A stretch of 38,960 nucleotides of DNA from Nymphaea colorata (lineage: Eukaryota; Streptophyta; Magnoliopsida; Nymphaeales; Nymphaeaceae), in assembly GCF_008831285.2 (NCBI RefSeq), contig NW_022205094.1, forward strand, positions 1 through 38,960. The letters run 5' to 3'. Shown piece by piece: positions 1-12,732 of the stretch. The notes under the pieces were generated by a model. The model saw only the letters and a list, made by a program, of their open reading frames with translations. It searched no databases and was not told the DNA's origin. Both the position numbers and the translations under genes were made by a program. Positions within the stretch are counted from its first letter, which is position 1. Every line of letters starts with the position of its first letter.

Positions 1-123
1 TTTTAAGATTTTAAGAGCATAAAAAATATTGATATTCTTTTCTGCATTTTATTTATTCTGATTTCATCCATTTATATTATTTTTAATAAATTACAATTTA
101 TAGGATAAATTTTCATATCATGA

Positions 124-3100
124 TCACAAAGCTATTGCTCCTTTTGAATCTAATATTAAAGAGCATTTGAAACAGAGATTGATGTTGCAATCCTCATCCT
201 TATAGTAATCACTAGCTGCAGAGCAGCAGAAGTGGCAAATGGCAATAGAGCTGTTATTATTAGGACTACAGTGCTTGAACTGATGCCCATTCGTTGTGCA
301 ACTGTACTGTCCCTACTTTCTGTGGATCAGATAGACTAGCAAGCATTGGAAACAGTAACGATTTTCATCTTTTTATGTGCATGAACTATTCAGACACTCC
401 AAACCGATGATGTTGAATGTATTCTTGCATCTTCCGCATTTTCCGCTTGGGAGTTCGATTGAGGAATTGGCTTTAGGAGTTCTTCTGAGGTGGTGGGTGC
501 AGCACTTGCAGACAAGACCATTATGCTTGAAACTTACTATTGTCTTAATTAGCAGGCATTTAGAAGCTCCTTCCTTCTCGTTCCATTGACTTTCCTTGGT
601 CCTTGCAGCAAGAGAAGTCGTCTTCATTAGATGGGTGGCGGAAAGTTAAACGCCGTTCTAAGAGGCTAGGGATCTAATGGATGGCAAAATTTTAGTCTTG
701 AGCTTGTTGTTGTCCAGCTTGATTCCCCTCAAATACTTCTTCTCGGCTGTTTCGTAATTGAATCTGAATATAAGATTCTGCTCAAACTCCTAATTCTCTA
801 TCAACTTTCTAAAATCTAGTTCCATCTATTGTTCCTGCAATCTCATATTCTTCATGTTGGGGAAAATGAACTTCAGATAAAGAAACTCTTGGTCATTGAC
901 ACAGCAAATCGGTTCTTCCTCATATTCCACATATTTTTGGTTGAGTTTTGACTTGTAGAAGATGCGATAAAGGGTGGAGAGTTTCTTATTCCATTTGGAT
1001 TTGGAGGGAAATTGGATGTAGATCTTGTCGTCCCGGGTTTTGAATTGAAGATAAGTTTATTTTTTTGATTCGTAATTGAAGTTCTTCTTGTCTTTGTGGA
1101 TATGAAGATTCTCAAAAATACCCCTGACGACAAATTCAGCCTCATAGATGCAACTATTCAGGTATTCCTGCTTGCTCTTTTCAATCTTGTAGAAGTCAAG
1201 AGTACCCAACCTCACAGGCAGCTTGATTGTCTGGTCCTTGTAGTAATACATGATTGTGTTATCATGGCACTAGATACGGGTCTCTAATAGTTTCAAGATC
1301 TCCACTCTCCTTAGAATGTCCTTGAATCCTACTTCTATGTTCTTAAAGCGGCCCATCAAGAAGTCCAGACCAAGGTTTAGCAGGTTAGAAAAGGTTAGGA
1401 AATGCTTGTCCCTATTTTCGTATTTGTAGCTTTCCTGCTTTGTCGCCTTTTTGCGGAAGGAGAAGGTGATGCACGTGAAGTCAGTCTAGAACCGAATCGC
1501 TTAGATTTCATCAAGAAAATCAGAAGTAGTGGTCTTGGTCAATTGGTTGGCCTTTATAATCAATTATTCATGATTCTTGATGCTGGTGTAGTTCTCCCTT
1601 GCTATCTTTTCGTTGGTGAGGAACTCAAGAGGCAGCGTGGAGACATAGTTTCCAGCGATGTAGAAAGTTTGGATGCTGTTTTGCTCAGAATCGAAGAAAT
1701 AGTTGACCATTTTGCGCATACGGGAATCAGTATATGGACTGAATTCCCATTACTAGTTGCAGGCGAAGGGAGGAAGGAGGTAGGGCATTGAGGTGGAGGC
1801 GATTATAGCAGCCCACAGAGGCATGTTCGGCTTAGTGAATCTGTTAACGATCTCTAATCTTTGCTATTTTTTGTTGATGAGTGCAAAATTTAGTGTGATT
1901 TTTCTTGGAGAGAATTAGTAGAACTAAGCCAAGCTGGTATTGCTGTTCAACTTCATCTCTTCCAGCTTCTCCTTAAGGTACAGCTACAGTTTCTTAGAGC
2001 TTAGTAGCTTTTTGATAAGGACTCCTTTCCAGACTTGTTCTCGCTTCTATGGTGCGAACTGCTGGAAGGCTGAAGGGATGAGATAGTTGTTGAGAATGAC
2101 ATAGGTGATGAGCTATTCAAAGTGGAACATAAGTTTGTTGATGATCCTTTGTGTATTCTTTGAGATTATTTTGTTTTTTTAGGTGTAGTCCTTACCCTTA
2201 TAGCCATTCCTCAAGGAAAGTAATTGCGCTAATTTTTTCTTACGTAATCTTTAGTCCTTGATCTTCTCTGCCTCTTTAGCAGAATCCAACACGTAAGATA
2301 GCACATTCTCCATGGCTTTTGTAACTGTGTCCTTGGAATAAAGATATTAAATCTTCATTTAGCGAATTTAATTCCTAAGCTGGTTATTGTGTATGTCATT
2401 CAAGTATTTTTCCACCTGATCAAACAACTTGTATTGGTCCTGCCATGTGAGATCAAGCAACTCATTCATCTCTTGACTGTATGTTTGGGCCCACTTAAAA
2501 GTGGCATACTCTTCTTCAATATCCTCCTCAATTCCTATCAAATCCTTCACTCTCCACATCTCCTTTCGGATGTTGTTGATCTTCTTCCCACCAGCAAGCA
2601 AAAATGCAAAGACTGAATGGAAATCCGCGCATGTTATCATCTCGATCTTTTTATCTTGGTTGTGAGCGTGATTGAGGACCTCCTGGAGAATACTATAGAG
2701 TCCGCAATAGTAAAGAGAGGAGTTTTATTTGCTTTCCATTACCAAGTGAAGCCGGTTTGATTTTCCATTTTGGATGATGTTGTTCAGTTAGTATTGTATC
2801 TTGCTTGCGTTGTCTAAGATCTCCTTATCGATGCTGATCACAGGTAATTGCAATTTCTTGATCTCCTGCATGGTTTGCCTGAGAAAATCTTGATCAACTA
2901 TGAAAAACTTCCTTTCCATAGAGATAAGATCGAAGACAAGCTGATAATCGATGAAGGTGAGCTCAGCATACTCTTTACTTTCGAGGTGAGGGGTGGAAAT
3001 GTTGCGCAGATCTGATAAAATGCCACAGAGACGGCTCCTAATGCGAGAAATTGTCTATAGTTGGGTCTCCAACATGCCAGAGTAGACTATGGTGAGCTCT

Positions 3101-5456
3101 CCTAAGAGGCTGCCTTTAAGACTTTGGAAGTATTGCTGGATTTCGTCGATTATTTGAAGCAGTTGTGCCTTGACTGCTGTGCTGCTCTGCATCTTGAATA
3201 TTCCTTGGGGATATAGTGTCTCCAAAGATTTGATGAGGGCGCTTACTTCTCTACTTTCCGAGAACCGATTTCGGATGCGCCCGCCTTCATAATTGTAGAG
3301 ACTGTCCAAAGCTTGTGACTTGATGCCTCAATTACATAGTTTTCAGTGTTTTAGAAGTCATTCAAGCGTTGCTTAAGCCGTTCACAGGTGGTCGCCAAGA
3401 CTTCATTGGGCAAAGCTTTCTGTTTGGACTTACTGATGTTATGCAAATTCTCCAAATGTTGGTCAAAAGCCTAAAATTTGAAGATCTCATTCTTGACATT
3501 TTTCATTTCCTCGATGACTCTAGCTTCTACTTCAGTTTCGATAATAGACTTTTGGAAACACTCCATATTCAAATTGTAATCAGCAACAGTGAAAGTCCTT
3601 AGAAGCTTGAGGACGAAGTTGAAGAGAGGGATTTATTCCATCTCAGCAACCGGAAGCTGATGCTTTGAATCACTGAAGATGAGGTTTTTAATGAATCTTA
3701 GTTTCGAAAATTTGTTTGTAAGATGTTACTTTAGCTCTTCAATTGCCAACTTCTTTGCAAGTTACTTTTCCTTATCATCCTACTGGGGATCTGCTATTTG
3801 ATCCAAGCCGAACCCATAAAGAATGGTCTTGTCTGGTTTTTGACGATGAGAGAAGTACATGGGCCTCATATGCTCGTTATCAAGATACTTAATGGGGAAA
3901 TTAGCTAGCAACCCTCCGTCAGTGAACTCATGACCAGTAAGATCGATCTATTTTCTGAAGCTTTCGTAGTGGACATAGTATTTTCCCCATTCGCGCTGCC
4001 ATTTCTGTGCCTGGAAGGCAACGGGGAATGAACCAGTCATCTGGACGGTTTTGCAGACTGGAAGATCAGGAGTGGTCTTATGGTTGAAGAAGCGAAGAGT
4101 CTGGTCATCTAGGTCCACAGATGTGCAAGTAAACTCTATACCAGAAATCGCATAATACTCTTTCAGGGTCATAGTCTTCACCTTGGCCCTAAACTCGTCT
4201 TTGCCAAACAGGTCATCATCAATTTCCTTAAATCCCCATTTGTTCATTATTCTTGTGATGGTTGGCACTCGTTCCTTATGTGAGGGATTGGACTTGAGAT
4301 ACTCCTCATCGAAATGCTTCTGAACGAAATCGATCAAGCACGATGCAGCTATGTCCTCCACAGCGCTTCCTTTCATCATGCCAGCCATCAAAATCCCATA
4401 GTAATTGAGTCTCCGCGTGTAGACTTATGGCTTAGTGAAGAATCCCTTAGAGACTGTGTGCGGTTCTTTCATTTAGATGGAGAAAAGCTCAGCGATGGAA
4501 GGATTGATGCATTATAAGACCTTCAGGATCTTGTTATCGGTCTCAATGTCACAGAAACTGTCGGCGATTTGGTCGAACATAGAGACTTCAACGATTCCGT
4601 AGTTGTGAAGCAGCGATTTGAGCTTGAAAATCAATCCATCAAATTCCTTTTGCATTTACGGTGTGATCTCGGATTCATCACAGAAATATTTGTTCTTGGG
4701 AATTGCGTCCATTTGCAGGCAAAGGTCAGAAATATCGGAAGGGGTCATGCCAGAACTGATAGCCAAAGCGAGGATGCCGCCTGCTGAAGAGCCGATCACA
4801 CTGCTGATGGGGATCCCGCTGTGCAATTCTTTTAATGCCTTGTAAACGCCGACGTAGCTGACTCCCTTTGCTCCACCTCCTTGGAAGGCCAAATTGAAGT
4901 GGCATTAAGGGCTTTCTTTATTTCTTCTGGAAAGTGGTTCCTTATAGGGGTAATGCATGACGTTAGGATTGCTCCGGTCTGTCTTTTGGCTGAGCTTCAT
5001 GCCGACTCTCTTGACTCCGCACTGGAAGAGTCCATCTTCATCGGTGATATCGATGAATATGACTGCTCTTTTCTTGTTCTTATCCAATTTGGATGTTTCT
5101 TCATGCATGCTAAACACCACCGTGACCTTTTGGGTCAGCTTCTCACCATTGACTGATTTGAGCATGGTTTCCTTATTATCGAAGGAGCAGTAGCTGATGG
5201 ATTTTTCCTGCTCATTCTTGCCAAACTCTACCAAATAGGTGGATCTCAGCGACGCAGCAGTGGTGAAGGTGTAGACGGTGACTTCTTTTCCTTGAGGATA
5301 GAATTTTTCCTAATCGTGTATGCTGACCTTCGAGACGGAGTTGAGCCAGCTGAGCAGGGAGAAGTGTTTGAAGAGAGATTTGAAGAACTAATCCTTGGGA
5401 ACATTAAAATAGTCCCCTTCAATTAGGGTCAAACGATAAGTCTCTGCTTTCTTCAT
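124..5456 (-). CDS. Patatin-like phospholipase with degenerate second patatin-like region and Cys-rich zinc-type C-terminus
   Basis: About 1,770 residues, read with UAR as Glu from ATG at 5456 to TGA at 126-124. After about 190 residues lies a patatin lipid acyl hydrolase domain: oxyanion-hole glycines GGGAKG (193-198), nucleophile elbow GSSAG (Ser224) and the dyad Asp in TDGGLLANFPI (Asp513). Family knowledge: a Ser-Asp dyad hydrolyses acyl esters of membrane lipids. A second patatin-like stretch near residues 1200-1270 (PLWAAIIASTSMPYLLP, then AGNYVSTLPLEFLTNE) has Ala-Gly-Asn where the catalytic Asp-Gly would be, so it looks inactive. The last ~130 residues carry repeated Cys pairs (CKCC, CGRC, CFQC, CHFCC, CFKC) and a GHQFKHC motif, suggesting zinc-binding treble clefs. 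One frame break lies at about 3309-3335, from a missing base in a TTT run or a 17-nt GTA...AG intron. Active first domain: confident. Second domain and zinc region: inference. Confidence 0.85.
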
Positions 5457-5873
5457 CGAAAATTTTTAAATATATGCAGTTTCTATAATGAGGAAAATTG
5501 CGTTAACGCAACCATAAAATGGAAATCAACCTAAAAGCTTCCAAAAGATGAATCGAAGCACTGGAAAGTTTGTGAAGAGGTGGCTAAAGACTTTTTTCGA
5601 AAGAAAGTTGGAGGATAGTTTGATTATATTCTTAGATAGAACTTATGCTGATCGAAAATAAAAAAATAGACGTTTTAAGTCAGACAATAAAAGAAGAATA
5701 AAGTAATAATTCCCTATTCGATCCTTCATACTTCTGGAGTGAACTTTACTTCATTTTTCACCATACCTTCCAAAAAGAAAAATCAATCACTCTCATCTTT
5801 CCTCGCATAAATACTTAAAATCGAGCATACACCAACTTCGAAACGTCTCACCCGTCCTATTGATTAATAATCA
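5457..5873. promoter_or_regulatory. Divergent intergenic region
   Basis: 417 bp of AT-rich DNA between the start codons of the minus-strand phospholipase and the plus-strand coiled-coil gene. It must hold both promoters. I see poly-A/T runs but no recognisable RNA gene, repeat or named element. Confidence 0.5.
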
Positions 5874-7772
5874 ATGTTCGGCAAAGGTCCGTTATGGAAA
5901 AATATCGGCAAGGAGGGCGCGCCAAAATCTTCATAGTCCTCTCTTTCCTCGGCCGGCCGCCCAGTGAAGGCCTTTCACATCATGTTCTAGGATGAGGGAG
6001 GCGGTAGGAGCGACCCCGAATCATAGACCAGACGCAACCACCCCTCTCCCGAGAATCTGAAGCACTCCTCAAGCATCAATAACTAGCTCTAGTGTTCTCC
6101 GATGATAATCACCGACGACCACGTCGAACGCTCTCCGCACAATGAGGAAGTGCTTGAAGTCATCTCCTTTGACAGTCATGAGAATGAAAGAGTGGTGAAT
6201 ATGGACCACGTGCTCAAAAGCATGACGCAAATCTCAGAAAAAGCCAAACAGGGCCAAGGATCACTGCAATCGCAAAGCATCGATCGGCATCCCTTCATGA
6301 TGAAGATATAAGCAGTGGAGAAGATGAGAGTAGTCCAGGGAAGCGCACACCGGCTGAGACAGGAACTAGATAGCTACAAGTTCTACCTGCTGACCATCCT
6401 GTCTTAGTGGGAAGTGCAGGCCATTAATAATTTTAAAGCCATGAAGGATCGAATCGACTCTTGCCTTACTGCATCCACTGAAAAGCCAAAAGAAGATCCC
6501 AGTAAGTACTTGGCCCTGCAGCAGGAAGTCGCCATGCTCGGACGCAGCTTGGCTCTCGAAAGGGAGGCCAGAGAGATACAGAGGCGGGAGAATCAGGACC
6601 TAGAGGAGAAGTTGAAGAGATTGGAGAGGGGGCAAAACGAGCAGCGGCACAGGTTGACCAACGATCAGGCTCTCCTCGATGAGCTGAAAACCAAGAACAA
6701 GAAGGTTGAAGCAGAGCTCAGTGAAGCCAGGCTGGAAGCGTAGGGCCAGACAGCAAAAGTGGGCAAGTTGAAATAGTTCCTGCGTGAAAGGGAAGCATAT
6801 ATCGCTTCGCAGCATTAATAATCGGTGCAGCTTTAAAAACGGATCAAATAGTTAAAACTGATCATATAATAGAGCTCCAACAGAGAACGCAAATTGGAAA
6901 TTGAAGTAAAATCGCTGAAATAACGGATAGAGAAATAAAAATAAGCCTGGGATAAGGAAACCTCCAGGAATAAACTGGAATCGTCCAAATTGAAGAACTT
7001 GCTTAAGGTAAGCGAGGAACAGCTAAGCCAGTGTGAAGACTATATTACCAAATTGAACACCCAAATCAAGGAACTTCACGCATAGGGGATCAAATTGCAA
7101 GAAAAAATGAGGAATAATTAACTTCAATATTTCAAAAAACTGCAATAGTGCGACCAATATTTGATAGAACTCGAAAATAACGTTAAAAATATCACTGAGG
7201 AGCAAAATCGGAGAGAAGAACAATACGATTTGAAAGAGGCATAACTTTCACGCATGAAGGAAGAATGCCAGAACAAAATGATAGAGATAAGATCAAAGGA
7301 AGCCTAGATATAAGAAATTAAGAAGGAATATGAACATAAATTAATGAGCTTGTCCCGTAGGGAAGATGGCATGAAGGCTTAATATCGTATGGCCATCGAT
7401 GTCCAAAACGCAGTGAAGGACAAGTGGTACCAAAGATACTATACCATGTTTTCCCCATAGAGGCAAAGAAGCGAACAAGTGATAAGCCCGCCCCACAGAG
7501 ACGTCAATCCTCTCTCTGGCCGGTCCTCATTCGCGCGCAAGGAAGTAGCTGAGCCAAGAGAGGCAAGGTCGCCGATTAGGGATCGGCTTTACAAGGCGAA
7601 AAGCGAGAGGAATTTCAATTATATTCGCAACGAGCCAGGTCCACTCAGTTCCGCCAGGAACGAGCTGGATAGATGTTAATCACAACGAGATTTGGTGAAC
7701 TTAGGATCCAGAATAAACACGCTGCGAAGAGAATTGACTCGGTAATTGGGACAAATGGGCTTGAAATCATGA
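5874..7772 (+). CDS. Long coiled-coil protein, function unknown
   Basis: 632 residues in one uninterrupted frame from ATG 5874 to TGA 7770-7772. Residues 1-200 are polar and low-complexity with acidic patches. From about 210 to 520 the sequence is an almost continuous heptad-like Glu/Lys/Leu coiled coil (for example LEEKLKRLERG). The tail (about 530-632) is Ser/Arg/Pro-rich. In-frame TAA/TAG codons are sparse in the first half and dense from about 6740 to 7440. They sit at coiled-coil positions where Glu is natural, as in KSLKERIEKEKEAWDKE, which supports UAR = Glu. No catalytic motif. Such proteins in ciliates are commonly cytoskeletal or basal-body scaffolds, but that is a guess. It converges with the receptor gene, with 105 bp between stop codons. 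Confidence 0.85.
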
Positions 7773-7877
7773 GTATTCACTATTGCATAACCAATCATCA
7801 TATACCCATAAAGCAATCAGTAACCATCCCAGCGAATATTCATATATAAAGAAATGAATTAAACATTGGCATTTCAT

Positions 7878-10800
7878 TCAAATGGCATCCATCTCAACTT
7901 CCCTTCCGCTCATATCCAGTATCTCTTCCATTTCCCTCTATCTCCTCTGTCTTGGAGCAGTCATCCCATGGATTCTCTTATCCAGCATCAATCTTTCCTT
8001 CTATGATTTGCTTGTGTAAGCCTTCAGTGCAGTCTAGACTGCATTTGTATCATGCAGGATTTCGGGTGGGACTATAATTTCCATTTTTGGCTTTTTGATT
8101 GTCGGCTAGTAGACGGTAAAATGGTTTTCGTATTGTCCCTCCAGGGCGGATTTATTTTCCGATTGCTACAGTTAATTAAAATCGGCCTATCGTTCAAGAT
8201 TGACTCCGAATTTTACAACTCGTGACTCATAGTTTGCTTGTCCCTCTTCCGAGATCCTTTCTTATCCGATCCTCTTGCTCTTCTAAAAGACAAAGAAGGT
8301 AAAATTAAGAGCCAATTGTATGTAAAGCAATGCTGTCACTGCAAGCCCACTCCATATGGCGTTTCCAACGTTGTTGTAAAGCATCACGCATCCGTAAATG
8401 AACAAAAGAATCACCAAATTGATCATGTATTTTACCTTGTTGATGAGGATGTTCCCCAGAGCAAAAAAGATGAAGATTAGGAAAAGAAATGCGATCATCA
8501 CTATCGCGTTTATTTTCATGTATTTTGCCAGGATTAGATAGACAAGTGCAAAGATGATGTAGAGGTTGGCAGTAAGCGAGTAAAGTTGAGGCCTGAAGAG
8601 ATTCTTTTTACTTATCTAAAGCCGAGGATTAATCTACACTTATTTTTTCTTTGTAAATAGTCTCCATGATGTGATGAAACATGCCAAAAGGTAAGCCATT
8701 CCAAAGACTATCCCTCCAATATCCACGCCTTTCAAAGTTGCCAATTGCATTGTTGCTGCAATCCCATACGCAATCAAAAAAGCATTGATCATCAGCCATC
8801 CATACAGGAAATCAAAAAGCACAAATCTTTTTATCTTAGTTGAGATTGTGTAAGCATGTCTTTTGTTTATGATGACAATTATACCAAATCCTGCAAGAGG
8901 CAGTAAGAACATACAGCATCCTACGTTGAAGACAGAGAACAGACTTTCCTGAGTGCTTAGCTGCAAATTGAATCCAAAGATATACCTTAGGTTTTTCAAT
9001 GGAACAAAGAGCAAAGAATACAGTTGCTGTCCCTACACTCCCACCCACGCCAATGCTATGAACATAAAGAGCTCGAAAATGCCATTGAATGAGGAAACAT
9101 CAACAAAGGCGATGAAGATAATGGAGCCGATCCATAGCAATCCTATGAAAATCCATACAAGGTAAATCTATATGGTATAGAAAGAAAGCTAAAAGCTAGA
9201 GTAAGGCTTCAGTTCCAACCGATTTGACGTTTGCAGACGGATGGAAGCTGTCTGGTTGATGACTGTAAAGCCAACATTTAGCGAATCCGCATTGGTCTAC
9301 TGCAAGACATTGATGACTAGAGTCATTGTGCTTGCTGATTGCACGTAAGAATAGGAGCTTAGCGACAGATAGGTCTGCAGGTTGGTCAAAGAGGGCACGA
9401 TTGAGCTTGGAGGCGTCGGCGAGAATGTGATTGTAGCTGTCATTTGGTTGGATGCCGTGTCTCTGGTCAGATCCTGCGTGCTTATCGTATAGCCAGAGCT
9501 ACTGATGCATACACTGGCAGAGGAATTGGAACTGGTGCAGTTGAAGCCTGTCTCCACCATGCATGAGCTTGAGCAGCCGTCTCCATTGTTCGCATTTCCG
9601 TCGTCGCACTGGTAAGTGGTAGTCAGGACCAGGCCATCTCCACAGATCTCAATGCAGGCAGTGATAGAAGTGTTGGTGAAGCCAGGCCTGCATACGCATT
9701 GGTTCGACGATGAAAGCATGCGTGAGTTGTTGGTTTCGCATGAGGTGCAGTTAGTAGCTACTCCTGAGCAGCTTTTACAGGGAGATGAGCAAGTCAATGG
9801 CGTAGGGATGCATTTTGCGGTTCCATTTTACAGGAAACCGGACTCACATGGACATTTGTAGTTCTGATTGTCGGTGGTGCGGTTGTTGGAGGGGTCGCAG
9901 GATGTGCAATTGGTGGATACTATCTAGCAGGTGAGGCACTTGTAATCGCATATGGCGCAGGTGGCGTTGTTGGTCTGGTCATCGTACATTTGCGAGACGC
10001 AATTGCAGCTGTTATTGGCGAGGGTGCGGTTAGCCACGCAAGATGTGCAGTTGCTGGCAGTGTTTAGGCAGGTTAGGCAGGTATAGCTGCAGGCTGGACA
10101 AGCCTTGAAGCCTGCCAAGTTGTAAAATCCTATGTTGCAATCGCAGCTCTTGGTGGAGTTGTTGAGAGTACGGCTGTTGTTGGAATTGCAGGTGAGGCAA
10201 GAAACTCCGTCGCCTGCACAGGTGAGACAGGTGATGCTGCAGAGGGCACAGTAAAAGTATGTTGTATTCTCACCGTAAGTATTAACTAAAGAACTAGAAC
10301 AATTGTCAAAGCACACTTGCTACGGTAATGCGTAGTATTTCTTGGAAGAGTCAATGCACTGCCTTAATCTCCACTGCAGGATCTCCACCCTAATGTACGA
10401 GTATGCAGTAGCTGTGATGTAGAGGTTGCTGGTTGATAGCTAAAAATTGATGGCTCTGTTTTGGGGCAATCTCAGTCCTGTGATTCCATAGATAACGTTG
10501 AAATAATCGACGGCCGGTGGTGAAAAATTTTGAGAAAAGGATGAGCCGCTATTGTAGTACTGAGTTATGCCATAGTCTAGGAAATTTATCTGTCCGATCT
10601 GGTAGGAGTAAGCATCCACGATGATGATCATCAGTTCAAGCCTGGAGAGAGAGCTGTTGCTGTCTATTTGGATAGAGTAGGCTGAGGAATTGGTCATGGC
10701 TGCGCTCGCGAGGACTGAAAATTACGATGAGTTTTGCCCCATGCAAAAAGAAGCAATGTAGGTGATAATCCTCGCCTCGGAGAATTGCGTGATGGCAGTT

Positions 10801-11267
10801 GTGTTCAGAGTCTTTGAGACTGAGGTTGACAAGGTGAGCCCATTATTCAAAGCTAGGCTGAGATCGAGGGAATGATATTGGAAATAGGTGTAACTGGTAT
10901 AGGTCTTGCTGATGGTGAGGTAGATGTAGTAGAGGCGGGTGAGGGGAAGCAGGACAGGCGTGAGGACAGTAGTTGTGAAGGTGGTGGCAGCGGTCGATGT
11001 GATTGATACGGTGAAATCGATGGTGAGATTGGTCGGATCGCATTTGAGATCTCTCAGCGAGATCACCACATAAGGGGCGGCAGCATAGCTGAAGCCTGAC
11101 ATTTGAGTGTATGAGTATGTGGTATTCGGTAGAGGCTGCAGCAGCAATTTGTGGTCTCCCGATTTTATTTCGTTTATGTGGGGCCAGTTGACGCTGGTGT
11201 AGTTGGAATTAGCGCACAGGAGTAGGCAAAAGAAGAGAAAGAGGGGCAGGAAATGGGAGGAATTCAT
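7878..11267 (-). CDS. Cys-rich multi-pass surface receptor-like protein (furin-like/DUF4215 repeats plus about 8 TM helices)
   Basis: 1,129 residues with no frame break. The start at 11267 gives MNSSHFLPLFLFFCLLLCANS, a clear signal peptide; an in-frame ATG at 11288 is the alternative. Residues about 20-300 are a Thr/Ser/Tyr-rich ectodomain with many N-x-S/T sites. Residues about 305-620 are growth-factor-receptor-type Cys-rich repeats (CLTC, CTSC spacing), ending in a DUF4215/myxo-disulfide element CGDG...CDDGNANNGDGCSSSC. From about residue 690 to 995 there are eight to nine hydrophobic helices, then a charged cytoplasmic tail of about 130 residues rich in UAR-encoded Glu. Topology: secreted N-terminus, helical bundle, cytosolic tail. 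Ciliates have large families of such proteins of unknown ligand. It begins 38 bp downstream of the HMG gene stop, in the same direction. Confidence 0.88.
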
Positions 11268-11305
11268 ACGGGTCGAATTATAATCCATTGATTTTATAAA
11301 GAGAA

Positions 11306-12732
11306 TCACTCAATCGGCTACGCCATCTTACTTTTTCTTCCTCTTTTCCCCTTTAGGGGGCCGATTGAAGGCCTCTCCTTTTTATGGCCCACGGAACTGT
11401 CTCTTTACTTATTTTGGTTCTTCAATATTTATTGGCTAGTTTTTTATCTGGAAAGCTCTGAGAGCAATCCGTACTTCTGTTTCTCGATGGCATCCATCTT
11501 TTTCCAGACCTACGAGGCCAGTTTGACGGCCTATGGACCCAAAGAGATCTTATTTTCGTCGGCTATGCGTTTTCCCTATGTCCTGTAGAAGAGGAAAAAA
11601 CTTGAAATGGGACCTTTTGTACGGTTTGCGCCTTTGTTTGGAGAATGGTTTGTCTTTTATGCTTCTGTCTCCTCTTGGATAGGTTCCTAATCATGAGGCT
11701 ATGGCTTTCCGATCATGTTTTCGTGTCCCAGAAGAGTTTAATTTGGCTATTTTTAAACCAAATCCTACAGATGATCGATTTGGATTTAGCTGAGATCTTT
11801 GAGCTGGTCTTACATATCCGAAGATTAGCTGGGTTACTTATCCGCTGATGATGATTCTTCGCTCTTGGAGTCCAAACTATCACTCAAATCGTCAGATACG
11901 GAAAGGATTGATTCCTAATCAGCCTAATGCTCGAATTCCACTTAAGGCAGCTCCTTATTTCATTGCTTGGTTGGCTTTCTTCATTCTTCTACATCACATC
12001 TGATGGTTTGATCGTTGCTTCCTTCTTTTGCTTCTTTGCCTATTTTATTTCTCTCCTGTATTTCTTCAACCTAGCGATTTAGTCCGGATACTTGAGTCTG
12101 TAATCCGCCATTTCTTCTTCGTACTTTTGACGAGTCTATCTTGCCTTCTTCTCGTACGGTTATCTTTCGCTTTCGCTCATGCCTTGCCACAATTCTCCCA
12201 CTATTTTCGCTATTTTTGAGCCTAGTATTTCTCCCTTCTCTTTTGCGATTTCCTGTCCCTTTTCTCTATAGAAAAAGAAAAAACTCGAAACGGGATGCTT
12301 TGGTTTTAGGTTTCTTATCTTTTCCAGGCCTTTCACGTTAGTCTTAACATCATCTTTGGTCTTCAGTTTTTATAGTTTTTTTGAATTTTACTGATTGCGT
12401 GCGTTTTCACGGTTGAGCAGCATTCGATACTTATACTTGTTGGGGTCAGTCTCTGCGAGTTGGAGGAGACACTGTTCTGCCATTTCATTGAAAAATTTCC
12501 CCATTTTACAAAGGACATGCGCAATCTAGATACATTGATGAGTACAATCCTCAGTTGTTCTGTTGAGCTGGTCGAAAAATCCATAGATTAGCCCTGTTTT
12601 GTAAGTCTCTTCTATCTTTCTGCGAAGAATAAGTGAGTAAGTATCTTATAGATTTGATAAAATGGCGCAAAGATAATCAATGAAAATAGGCTAGTGATTG
12701 CTAATGCAATAAGGAATGTAGAGAGTGGTTTC
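11306..12732 (-). CDS. Double HMG-box protein
   Basis: Two HMG boxes with an acidic linker between them. Box 1 (about 12300-12100) begins KPKHPVSSFFFFYREKGQ and contains GELWQGMSESERE and PYEKKAR. Box 2 (about 11640-11480) begins KGPISSFFLFYRTEGKR and contains VWKKMDAIEKQKY. The linker is Glu/Asp/Ser-rich, largely through UAR codons. The C-terminus is basic, ending at TGA 11308-11306. Family role: non-specific DNA bending in chromatin (HMGB type). A frame break near 11962 (GAAATAAGG run) separates linker from box 1. The 5' end is unresolved. The frame is open back to 12732, where an in-frame TGA (12735-12733) follows ATG-ATG at 12753/12750. So either a base error or a missed short exon lies there. 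The N-terminal ~110 residues (from IFIDYLCAILSNLED) match nothing I recognise. Confidence 0.8.
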
